DNA of 64,000 bases from Bacteroidota bacterium. GTDB taxonomy: Bacteria > Bacteroidota > Bacteroidia > NS11-12g > UBA9320. The position numbers and the translations under genes were made by a program. Shown here piece after piece: positions 51,666 to 60,840 of this stretch. The stretch is taken from assembly GCA_013359235.1 (NCBI GenBank), contig JABWCE010000008.1, positions 1 through 64,000 on the forward strand. Direction: 5' to 3'. Under the pieces are notes generated by a model. It searched no databases. It saw only the letters and a program-made list of their open reading frames with translations, and had not been told where the DNA came from. Position 1 is the first letter of the stretch; each line of letters opens with the position of its first letter.

Positions 51666-53180
51666 ATGTTTATTAAAGATTTATCAAAATATAAAGGCGA
51701 AGAAGTAATTTTAAAAGGATGGGTATCAAATCGTCGCGATAGCAAGGGGCTTGTTTTTATTGTTCTTAGAGATGGAACAGGTATTTGCCAGTGTGTAGGA
51801 GATATAAATATTTTGGGCGATGAGGTTTTTAATAAAGCTGTAAGTCTTGGGCTTGAAAGTTCATTGATTGTAAAAGGAAAAGTAATTGAAGATGAAAGGC
51901 AAATAGGCGGTTTTGAAGTGCAATTATCTCAAATAAATATTTTGCAAGATGTAAAAAATTATCCTATTTCAAAGAAAGAACATGGGGTTGATTTTCTAAT
52001 GGACAACCGCCATTTATGGCTTAGAAGCAATAGGCAGTGGGCAATAATGAAAATTAGAAACCAAATAATTTTTTCAATACACAACTTTTTTCAAAGTGAG
52101 GGATTTGTGCAAATGGATGCTCCGATTTTTTCGGGTAATGCTTGCGAAGGAACTTCTACGCTTTTTGAAACCGAATATTATGGCGAACCTGCTTATTTAT
52201 CGCAATCGGGGCAGTTGTACGGCGAAGCTATGGCTATGGCTATGGGCAAAATTTATACTTTTGGACCTACTTTTAGAGCCGAAAAATCTAAAACCCGTCG
52301 TCATTTATCCGAGTTTTGGATGATTGAACCCGAAATGGCTTTTTTTGACATTTTTGACAATATGAATTTGATTGAAAGTTTTTTGCATTTTGTAATTAAA
52401 GATGTTTTGCAAAATTGCCAAAACGAACTTAAAATAATTGATAGAAATACCGAAATGTTAGAAAGCAGCTTAGCTCCTTTTCCTCGTTTAACTTATGACC
52501 AAGCCGTTAAAATAATAAAAGGCGAAAAAGATGTAAATGGGTTGAATAGTATAACATCGCTCGAGCAGTTATTAATTGAAACAAATGATAAATTTGAAAA
52601 AATAAAAAATGAAATTTCAGATAGAGAATTGAAAATAAAAACTCCGGGGATGAAAAAGGGTGAAATTAATTTTAACCAAAATAAAATAGACCAGTTAAAA
52701 AACGATTTAAAAGAAACAGAAGAAGAACTAAGAAATATACCACAATGGATAAATTCTGCCAAAAATTTTGAATACGGAAATGACTTTGGCGGAAGTGACG
52801 AAACAGTAATTACAAGGCTTTACAATAGCCCGATAATGGTATATGACTGGCCACATGAAGTAAAGGCTTTTTATCTGAAACGCAACCCCGATGATAACCG
52901 TTTTGCACGAGGCGTTGATGTGCTTGCTCCTGAAGGATATGGCGAAATTGTTGGTGGAGGCGAAAGAGAAACAAATCTTGAAATGCTTACAGCTAAAATA
53001 ATTGAACACAAACTGCCTATGGAAGCTTTTGAATGGTATTTGGATTTGAGGCGTTATGGCTCTGTACCACACGCAGGCTTTGGTTTGGGGCTTGAAAGGC
53101 TCGTTACATGGGTTTGCAAATTGAAACATGTGAGAGAGTCAATTCCTTTTCCACGAATGTATGGAAGATTACTTCCTTAA
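51666..53180 (+). CDS. asnS: Asparaginyl-tRNA synthetase (with internal coiled-coil-like insertion)
   Basis: VILKGWVSNRRDSKGLVFIVLRDGTG; FSGNACEGTSTLFETEYYGEPAYLSQSGQLY; GFGLGLERLVTWV. Confidence 0.95.
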   Translation: MFIKDLSKYKGEEVILKGWVSNRRDSKGLVFIVLRDGTGICQCVGDINILGDEVFNKAVSLGLESSLIVKGKVIEDERQIGGFEVQLSQINILQDVKNYPISKKEHGVDFLMDNRHLWLRSNRQWAIMKIRNQIIFSIHNFFQSEGFVQMDAPIFSGNACEGTSTLFETEYYGEPAYLSQSGQLYGEAMAMAMGKIYTFGPTFRAEKSKTRRHLSEFWMIEPEMAFFDIFDNMNLIESFLHFVIKDVLQNCQNELKIIDRNTEMLESSLAPFPRLTYDQAVKIIKGEKDVNGLNSITSLEQLLIETNDKFEKIKNEISDRELKIKTPGMKKGEINFNQNKIDQLKNDLKETEEELRNIPQWINSAKNFEYGNDFGGSDETVITRLYNSPIMVYDWPHEVKAFYLKRNPDDNRFARGVDVLAPEGYGEIVGGGERETNLEMLTAKIIEHKLPMEAFEWYLDLRRYGSVPHAGFGLGLERLVTWVCKLKHVRESIPFPRMYGRLLP

Positions 53181-53192
53181 TTGTTTTAAAAA

Positions 53193-53861
53193 TTGCCATT
53201 AGTTTCAAAATTTATAAAAGATAAAAATAATGTAGCTGTGTGGCTTATTACCGAGCAATGTGAAACATTACAAAAATTACTTGTAATAGACAATTTTCAT
53301 CCCTTTAATAACGAAAAACGTAATACACATTGGCTTGCAGCACGTATAGCTTTACAAGAAGTATTGCCAAACAAAAATTTTAAATTGATAAAAAACATTC
53401 ATGGTAAGCCCTATACCGAAAACAATAAAGGGCATGTGTCTATTACACATTCCTGGTCTATGGCAGCAGCAGTGTTTAATGCTGAAGATTTGTGTGGTAT
53501 AGATTTAGAAAAATTTGACCATAGAATTTCAAAAATTGCTTATAAATTTTCTTCACAAATTGAAACTTCTTTATTGCCGGCAGATTTTTACAATACATTA
53601 TGCTGCCTTATTTGGAGCGGTAAAGAAACGGTATTTAAGTATTCGCCATTAATTGATATTGATTTTAAAGAGCATATAGAACTTATAAAAATTGATACTG
53701 AAAAATGTATTTTACATTTTTATTTTAAAAAAAATGACAATATTTGCCTTGATGTAAATTATAAATTTTACGAAGTTAAAAACGCAAATGCTAATGAAAT
53801 AGGAATGATAAACGACAATTTGATGAAAGAAAAAGAACATTATATTCTTACATGGATATGA
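53193..53861 (+). CDS. 4'-phosphopantetheinyl transferase superfamily protein
   Basis: GKPYTENNKGHVSITHSWSMAAAVF, CGIDLEKF, WSGKETVFKY; TTG start. Confidence 0.9.
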   Translation: MPLVSKFIKDKNNVAVWLITEQCETLQKLLVIDNFHPFNNEKRNTHWLAARIALQEVLPNKNFKLIKNIHGKPYTENNKGHVSITHSWSMAAAVFNAEDLCGIDLEKFDHRISKIAYKFSSQIETSLLPADFYNTLCCLIWSGKETVFKYSPLIDIDFKEHIELIKIDTEKCILHFYFKKNDNICLDVNYKFYEVKNANANEIGMINDNLMKEKEHYILTWI

Positions 53862-54649
53862 AAAAAACGGTTTGGATTACAGGAGCAAGCAGCGGTATTG
53901 GCAAAGAACTTGCATTGCAATATGCCGCAATGGGTTTCAACATTGTAATATCGGCAAGAAGAAAAGATGAACTCGAAAAAGTAGCAAAACTTTGTAATGA
54001 TATGAATGCTGAATGTATGGTTTTGCCTTTTGACCTTGAGAATTTAGAAAATATATCTGAAATTGTTTCTAAAGCCATTTCTTTCAAAAATGGTGTTGAT
54101 ATTTTGATAAATAATGGAGGAATTTCGCAAAGAGGTTATGCTATCGAGACTCCAATAACTATTGTAAGAAAAATAATGGAAGTAAATTTCTTTGCTCAGG
54201 TAGCTTTGACAAATGCTGTAGTTCCATACATGATAAATCGCGGTGGTGGGCAAATTGCGGTTATAAGCAGCCTTGCCGGAAAATTCGGATTTGCTTTACG
54301 AAGCACATATTCAGCCTCAAAACATGCACTATTAGGATATTTTGAATCTTTAGGATTAGAAAACCGCAAACACAATGTTTTTGTATCGTTAATATGCCCC
54401 GGCAGAGTTTTTACTAATATCTCGTACAATGCAATAGAAAGTAGCGGAAATCCTCATAACAAACTTGATGAAGGTCAAAAGAACGGTTTGCCTGTAAATA
54501 TTTGTGCCCAAAAAATTATAAAAGCCATTTCACAAAGAAAAAGAGAAGCTTACATTGGTAAAATGGATGTATTAATGGTGTATTTTAAAAGATATTTACC
54601 GTTTTTGTTTTACAGAATAGCCCTTAAACTAAACCCTGAAAAAGAATAA
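53852..54649 (+). CDS. SDR-family oxidoreductase
   Basis: WITGASSGIGKELALQYA, NNGG, YSASKHALLGYF; start 53852 or 53858. Confidence 0.93.
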   Translation: MDMKKTVWITGASSGIGKELALQYAAMGFNIVISARRKDELEKVAKLCNDMNAECMVLPFDLENLENISEIVSKAISFKNGVDILINNGGISQRGYAIETPITIVRKIMEVNFFAQVALTNAVVPYMINRGGGQIAVISSLAGKFGFALRSTYSASKHALLGYFESLGLENRKHNVFVSLICPGRVFTNISYNAIESSGNPHNKLDEGQKNGLPVNICAQKIIKAISQRKREAYIGKMDVLMVYFKRYLPFLFYRIALKLNPEKE

Positions 54650-54671
54650 ACTTATTTTTTAAATATTGCAA

Positions 54672-55547
54672 TTAAAATATGAATTTCTCTTTACCATATA
54701 TTCTGAATCCAAAGTTGATTAACACGTAATTGAATGGAACATCTTTTATTAATAAAACGCCAGGTTTTTTACCCATTTCAAATCTTACATCAGTACCGTT
54801 TTCTTCCAATTCCCAACCCATTCTATATCCTACTGCATCTCTCTTTGTGTCATTAATGTTGTAATTTATATTGTTTACTGTAACGTCAGACAAGACAGTA
54901 CCTCCAATAATTGCATCAATAAAAAATGTACGTGCTAAAAATGTTCTTCTTTTGCCATACATATCAATATCAACCCCTACTTTTCTTACTTTTTTGCCAG
55001 TATAACCTACAAAAAAACAAGTACCGGTTTGGTTTGAAAAAATTCCTTTATCATTGTTATAAATATTCACTCCATTTGAAACAAATGGTATATCTTCTGT
55101 AGCTTGTATAGCATGGCGATAAAGCATGGCACCAACTTTTACATGATATGATTTATGAACTTTAGCTTTTATACGCAAAGAGGTTTTTGCCCCAACTTTT
55201 ATACCTGTTCTTTTTTCTTTCTTTTTAATATTGCCAGCAAATTGATATTGTGCTGATGCTTCACCATGAAAACCAGATTTTAATTCATTTGTAGATAATT
55301 TTTCACCCGAATTAGCTATACTCAAATAATTATAACGAAACATACCGTTTACAAAAATATTTTTTACAGGTTTGAAATAACCATGTAAGCCTGCACCCAG
55401 ACCACCACCATCAAGTGTTAAAATATCAAGATATATTTTTGTTGGATTAATTTTTTGAGGGTCGTTAAAATAATATGAGTACGAAACTTTTTGAGCTTGC
55501 GAAATTAAAGCAAACGATAACAGAGTAAATAATAGTAATTTTTTCAT
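54672..55547 (-). CDS. Hypothetical secreted/outer-membrane protein
   Basis: Signal peptide MKKLLLFTLLSFALISQAQ; beta-rich, C-terminal aromatic residue; no family recognised. Confidence 0.6.
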   Translation of the reverse strand: MKKLLLFTLLSFALISQAQKVSYSYYFNDPQKINPTKIYLDILTLDGGGLGAGLHGYFKPVKNIFVNGMFRYNYLSIANSGEKLSTNELKSGFHGEASAQYQFAGNIKKKEKRTGIKVGAKTSLRIKAKVHKSYHVKVGAMLYRHAIQATEDIPFVSNGVNIYNNDKGIFSNQTGTCFFVGYTGKKVRKVGVDIDMYGKRRTFLARTFFIDAIIGGTVLSDVTVNNINYNINDTKRDAVGYRMGWELEENGTDVRFEMGKKPGVLLIKDVPFNYVLINFGFRIYGKEKFIF

Positions 55548-55696
55548 TTTCTTTATTTTTTTAAATTTTTAAGTTGCAATATTATATCCATTTTGTTTTG
55601 ATTACAAACTATTTTCAAGAAAATATTATAGTGTATTTCATACATATTTTTCAGAAAAATAAATAGAAAAATATTTAATTGATAAATGTTTTAAAA

Positions 55697-56215
55697 CTAT
55701 AAACCAAGTGCTAAATTAATATGGGCGCTATGATGCAGTCCATGCCAACTGTAAAGGCAAAGTAAATCACTTACTCTGAAAGTACGGTTGCTCTGTGGAT
55801 TGAAAAATGTGCGGTTTAACATAATTTCATCTAATGATTTTGCAAGGCAAACAAACTTTAAGTGAATTGCTTCAATTAACATTATAGATACTTGTGCATC
55901 AAGCAAGTTGTTTTCGTTTGTGTTTACCCATAAAGTTTCATTATATGGTTTAATTATTGGGTTATCTTCTGTTAATGCTAATTTTAACCGTATATATGCA
56001 TTGGTATGGCTTTCGCCAATATGATGTACAAGTTGTTTTATATTCCAACTTCCTTCGCGGTATTGTTTTTGGAAATCAAGTTCCGAAATTATATTAAGTA
56101 TTGTTTTTAGGTTTATGGGCAAATTTTCAATGTTAAGAATATATTCATTAATTTGCTCTTTAGTGTACTCTTTTTGTAGAGTAAATTTTCCTATTGGATA
56201 TTTCAATTTTTCCAT
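55697..56215 (-). CDS. DinB/YfiT-like putative metal-dependent hydrolase
   Basis: WNIKQLVHHIGESHTNAYIRLK; SWHGLHHSAHI (DinB-type His ligands). Confidence 0.88.
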   Translation of the reverse strand: MEKLKYPIGKFTLQKEYTKEQINEYILNIENLPINLKTILNIISELDFQKQYREGSWNIKQLVHHIGESHTNAYIRLKLALTEDNPIIKPYNETLWVNTNENNLLDAQVSIMLIEAIHLKFVCLAKSLDEIMLNRTFFNPQSNRTFRVSDLLCLYSWHGLHHSAHINLALGL

Positions 56216-56353
56216 AAAATAAATAACAAAATAATGTTTTAATAGTTGTCTAAAATTTACAAAAGAAGATAAACTTATATTAATTTATCCACTAATCAAA
56301 ATCTTAAAAAGAGCAATTATAACTTTGCCTCTAAAGAAATAAAAGAACTTATT

Positions 56354-59300
56354 ATGCCGGATTTTTGCCACTTACATTGTCATACACAATTTAGCTTGCT
56401 CGATGGTACAAGCAGCATAGAAGGAATGGTTAAGAAAGCTGTGGCTGACGAAATGAAAGCAATAGCAATAACCGATCATGGCAATATGTTTGGCGCATTC
56501 AGGTTTGTGGCCGAATGTACCAAAAAAGGAATTAAGCCAATTGTGGGTTGTGAGTTTTACCTTGTAGAAGACCGCCATAAAAAACAATTCTCGAGAGAAA
56601 AAGCTGATAACAGATACCATCAACTGATGCTTGCAAAAAATATGGAAGGATATCAAAACCTTACAAAACTTTGTTCATTGGGCTATATCGAAGGTTTTTA
56701 CAGTAAATATCCGAGAATTGATAAAGAATTAATTTTAAAATATCATAAGGGATTGATAGCCACATCATGCTGCATAGGTGCCGAAATTCCACAGGCAATA
56801 CTTAACGAAAGTGAAGAAAAAGCAGAAGAAAAACTAAAATGGTGGCTCGATTTGTTTGGTGACGATTTCTATCTTGAACTTCAAAACCACAACTTGCCAG
56901 AGCAACAAAAAGTAAACGAAGCATTAATCAGGTTTTCAAAAAAGTATAGTGTAAACATGATTGTATCAAACGATTCGCATTATATAAACCGCGAAGATGC
57001 CAATGCCCATGATATATTGCTTTGTGTAAATACTGGCGATTTGCAAAGTACGCCAAAGGGCGAAGGAAAAGGACAACGCTTTGGTTTTTCGAATGACGAA
57101 TTTTATTTTAAAACAAAAAAGGAAATGTTTGAAATTTTTCCTGATTTGCCACATGCCTTAGAAAATACTCTCGAAATTGCAGATAAAGTAGATGTTTTAA
57201 ATTTGAAAAAAAGCGTAATGCTCCCCAATTTTCCATTACCTAAACCATTTAATGATGCCGATGAATATCTTAGATTTTTAACATTTAAAGGTGCCGAAAA
57301 CAGGTATGGTCAAATAAGAGAAAATGTTAGGGAAAGATTAGATTTTGAATTAGGAGTTATAAAAAAAATGGGGTTTGCAGGATATTTTCTAATCGTTTCA
57401 GATTTTTGCAAGGCTGCAGTAAATTTAAATGTAGTTATCGGACCCGGACGAGGCTCAGCAGCAGGTTCAGCAGTAGCATATTGTATTGGCATTACTAATG
57501 TTGACCCTATAAAATACAATTTACTTTTTGAAAGATTTTTAAATCCCGACAGAAAGAGTATGCCCGATATTGATACAGATTTTGACGATGCAGGCAGGCA
57601 AAAAGTAATTGATTATGTTATTGAAAAATATGGGCAAGAACAGGTTGCACAAATTATCACCTATGGTTCAATGAAAGCCAAAAGTGCTATAAAAGATGTA
57701 GCACGTGTTTTAGAATTGTCGCTTGATGAGTCAGCAGCTTTGTCAAAGCTCGTTCCCGAATCACCTAATGTAAACTTTGATTTAATTTTTGATGGAAAAG
57801 ATGATGAACTAAGAGAAAATTATAATTCTGATGAAATTGCTTCAATAAAAATATTAAGAAATAAAATTAAAGAAAATACACTACACTCAAAAGTACTTAA
57901 AGAAGCCCGATTGCTCGAAGGCTCGGTGCGAAACGTTGGTGTTCATGCTTCGGCTGTAATTATTGCACCTTGCAATATTTCGGATATTATACCTGTTTGC
58001 ACAATGAAAGACAGCGAAATGTGGGTTACACAATTTGACGGTAAAACTGTAGAAGATGCAGGATTATTAAAGATGGATTTTCTCGGGTTAAAAACTTTAA
58101 CAATTATAAAAGATGCAATAGACATGATTGAACAAAATCATGGATTGAAAATAAAAACTGAAGAAATACCACTTGACGATGCAAAAACTTTTGAGCTTTT
58201 TCAACGTGGTGATACAAATGGTGTATTTCAATTTGAAAGCGATGGTATGAAAAAGGCATTAAAAGACTTGAAACCTACAGTTTTAGACGAGCTAATAGCT
58301 GTAAATGCTCTGTACAGACCAGGTCCTATGGAATATATTAAAAACTTTGTTGCCCGTAAACATGGTCGCGAAAAAATAATTTACGACATTGATGTAATGT
58401 CAGAAATACTTGAAGAAACCTACGGAATTACAGTATATCAGGAGCAGGTGATGTTGCTTTCACAAAAACTTGCAAATTTTTCGAAAGGAGATGCCGATTT
58501 ACTTCGTAAAGCAATGGGAAAAAAAGATAAAGCAACATTAGATAATATGAAATCAAAGTTTATGGAAGGTTGCCATAACAACGGTTTTGATTTTAAAATA
58601 TGTGAAAAAATTTGGAAAGACTGGGAAGCCTTTGCCCAATATGCTTTTAACAAATCTCATGCAACATGCTATGCCTATTTAGGCTATCACACGGCATATC
58701 TTAAAACATATTATACTGCAGAGTTTTTAGCATCTACACTTACACACAACAACAACAATATTGAACAAATTACATTTTTTATGGATGAATGTAAAAGATT
58801 GAAAGTGCCTGTAAAAGGACCTGATATTAACGAAAGCGGCATAAATTTTTCCGTAAACAAAAAAGGTGAAATCAGGTTTGGGCTTGGGGCAATAAAGGGA
58901 ATTGGTGATGCAGCTACCGAAGAAATTATAAAACAACGTAAAAAAGATGGTTTTTATAAAAGCATTTTCGATTTAACATCAAGAGTAAGTTTGAGAACAG
59001 TAAATAAAAAATCACTCGAGGCTCTTGCATTGGCGGGTGCTTTTGATAGTTGGGGTACTTTTAATCGTGCTCAATACCTTGTAAAATCAAACGAAAATTC
59101 GCCCAATGGCGTTGAAATTGCAATAAGATACGGAGGAAATATTCAGGAAAACAAAAACAGTTCACAAAATTCACTTTTTGGTATTGATGGTGATGCAAAT
59201 ATTCCTGAACCTAAAATTCCTTACATTGACGAATGGCATACAATAGAAAAACTGCACCGCGAAAAAGAAGTATCGGGAATGTTTATTTCTGGGCATCCGC

Positions 59301-59878
59301 TTGACGATTTTAAAATAGAAATAGAAGTTTTTACTAATACAAAAATATCTGAACTCACTGACTTAAATGAAATAAAGAAAAAGGAATTGAAAATTGCCGG
59401 TATTGTAACTCTTTTTGAAGAAAAAGTGAGCAAAAACGGGAAGCCATGGGCAAAATTTGTGCTTGAAGATTTCAGTGGTTCAAAAGAATTTACACTTTTT
59501 GGAAATGATTTTCCAAAATTCAGAGGTAATATACATTTAAATGCCATGTTGTTTGTAAATGGAAGCATTATTAAAAATGATTTTAAAAATGAACTCAATA
59601 TTAAAATAAACAATATTTCATTTCTTGCTGATATGAAAGATACTAATCTAAAAAGTGTTCAACTTTTGCTTGACAATAAGCAGATAAATAATGAAAATTT
59701 AGTTAAACTAAAAAATCTTTTTGAGAAAAATAAAGGTAAAGCTGCATTAAAAATAGCTGTTGTAGATACCGAAAGTCTTCATAAAACACAATTACTAAGC
59801 CGCCAACTGCGAATTGATTGGAATACCGAACTGAAAAACGAACTTGAGCAGATGAATATTGGCTTTAAAGTGAATTGA
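56354..59878 (+). CDS. dnaE: DNA polymerase III subunit alpha
   Basis: PHP domain HLHCHTQFSLLDG; GPGRGSAAGSAVAYCIGIT; PDIDTDFDD. Confidence 0.98.
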   Translation: MPDFCHLHCHTQFSLLDGTSSIEGMVKKAVADEMKAIAITDHGNMFGAFRFVAECTKKGIKPIVGCEFYLVEDRHKKQFSREKADNRYHQLMLAKNMEGYQNLTKLCSLGYIEGFYSKYPRIDKELILKYHKGLIATSCCIGAEIPQAILNESEEKAEEKLKWWLDLFGDDFYLELQNHNLPEQQKVNEALIRFSKKYSVNMIVSNDSHYINREDANAHDILLCVNTGDLQSTPKGEGKGQRFGFSNDEFYFKTKKEMFEIFPDLPHALENTLEIADKVDVLNLKKSVMLPNFPLPKPFNDADEYLRFLTFKGAENRYGQIRENVRERLDFELGVIKKMGFAGYFLIVSDFCKAAVNLNVVIGPGRGSAAGSAVAYCIGITNVDPIKYNLLFERFLNPDRKSMPDIDTDFDDAGRQKVIDYVIEKYGQEQVAQIITYGSMKAKSAIKDVARVLELSLDESAALSKLVPESPNVNFDLIFDGKDDELRENYNSDEIASIKILRNKIKENTLHSKVLKEARLLEGSVRNVGVHASAVIIAPCNISDIIPVCTMKDSEMWVTQFDGKTVEDAGLLKMDFLGLKTLTIIKDAIDMIEQNHGLKIKTEEIPLDDAKTFELFQRGDTNGVFQFESDGMKKALKDLKPTVLDELIAVNALYRPGPMEYIKNFVARKHGREKIIYDIDVMSEILEETYGITVYQEQVMLLSQKLANFSKGDADLLRKAMGKKDKATLDNMKSKFMEGCHNNGFDFKICEKIWKDWEAFAQYAFNKSHATCYAYLGYHTAYLKTYYTAEFLASTLTHNNNNIEQITFFMDECKRLKVPVKGPDINESGINFSVNKKGEIRFGLGAIKGIGDAATEEIIKQRKKDGFYKSIFDLTSRVSLRTVNKKSLEALALAGAFDSWGTFNRAQYLVKSNENSPNGVEIAIRYGGNIQENKNSSQNSLFGIDGDANIPEPKIPYIDEWHTIEKLHREKEVSGMFISGHPLDDFKIEIEVFTNTKISELTDLNEIKKKELKIAGIVTLFEEKVSKNGKPWAKFVLEDFSGSKEFTLFGNDFPKFRGNIHLNAMLFVNGSIIKNDFKNELNIKINNISFLADMKDTNLKSVQLLLDNKQINNENLVKLKNLFEKNKGKAALKIAVVDTESLHKTQLLSRQLRIDWNTELKNELEQMNIGFKVN

Positions 59879-59899
59879 GTTTTAGTGTTAAGCCAAATT

Positions 59900-60784
59900 T
59901 TATTTCAAATATGTTTTAAAAAAAGCTACAAGTTTGTTTACAACATCTATATTTTGGTTTTCGTCAAAACCATGAAAGGCTACATATTCATTGTATTGAC
60001 GAGTTACCCCGGATTTATTAAGTTTATCACTCAAATGCTGGCTTTGGTACAAAGGAACAATTGGGTCTAAGTTTCCATGAAAAATTATTGTAGGCTGACT
60101 TTGCGAAGAAATATTCCAAATTGGGCTTACACTCTTATAAACAGTGGTATCCCACGATTGACCAACATATTCTGTAATAAAATCGCCAACTTTGCCTCCA
60201 AGCCATAAATTATAACTATTATACCAAGACCAATCGTTTAAATTACTCGGTCCAAAAATATTTCCTATACATTTTATATTGTTTTGGTAGTTGTATTTGT
60301 AGGCGTAAATCATAGCTAAATGCCCTCCGGCACTTGTTCCCATTATCCCGAGTTTTGTAGATACATTGTAATTGTTTTTATTGTTTACCAAATGTGAAAC
60401 CACAAGTTTTATATCATCCATTATTTCGTTGTGATGAATATTATTTGCATTGCTTGCCAAACGATAATTCATATTTGCTATTGCTACATTTTTCCATGTA
60501 TTTTTAATTAATGTAACATAATTGTTCACATCAGCTTTATCGCCTGCTTTCCATGCCCCGCCATGCAACAGCAATATTGCAGCGGTATTGCTGTCGCGGT
60601 GTGCCGGCAAATAAATATCATAAGTTTGTTGCGTATGTTTTCCGTAGCTTATATTTAAAATTGTTGATTCTTTTAGATTGCTTGTACCTGTAGAGTCATC
60701 TTTTTTAATCTGCGATTTTGTGCATGAAAATAATCCAGTTATTATTAAAAAAAACAATAATTTAACTTGGTATTTAAAATTCAT
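59900..60784 (-). CDS. Alpha/beta hydrolase, esterase-like lipoprotein (BD-FAE/carboxylesterase type)
   Basis: Lipobox LFSC; LLHGGAWKAGDK, GTSAGGHLAM; ATG at 60784 gives a lipoprotein signal (ORF track begins 60844). Confidence 0.87.
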   Translation of the reverse strand: MNFKYQVKLLFFLIITGLFSCTKSQIKKDDSTGTSNLKESTILNISYGKHTQQTYDIYLPAHRDSNTAAILLLHGGAWKAGDKADVNNYVTLIKNTWKNVAIANMNYRLASNANNIHHNEIMDDIKLVVSHLVNNKNNYNVSTKLGIMGTSAGGHLAMIYAYKYNYQNNIKCIGNIFGPSNLNDWSWYNSYNLWLGGKVGDFITEYVGQSWDTTVYKSVSPIWNISSQSQPTIIFHGNLDPIVPLYQSQHLSDKLNKSGVTRQYNEYVAFHGFDENQNIDVVNKLVAFFKTYLK

Positions 60785-60840
60785 TTTCAACTTTTGTAAC
60801 AACTTCTGTTCTTTTAACGAAAATAAGCTAATAACATTCA

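Noticed and set aside
55548-55696. AT-rich inverted repeats between two minus-strand genes as an sRNA or regulator site
   Set aside because: Short A/T palindromes are expected by chance in this composition; no conserved ncRNA signature
59885-60070. 61-aa plus-strand ORF after dnaE
   Set aside because: Antisense to the end of the alpha/beta hydrolase gene; no domain or initiation signal
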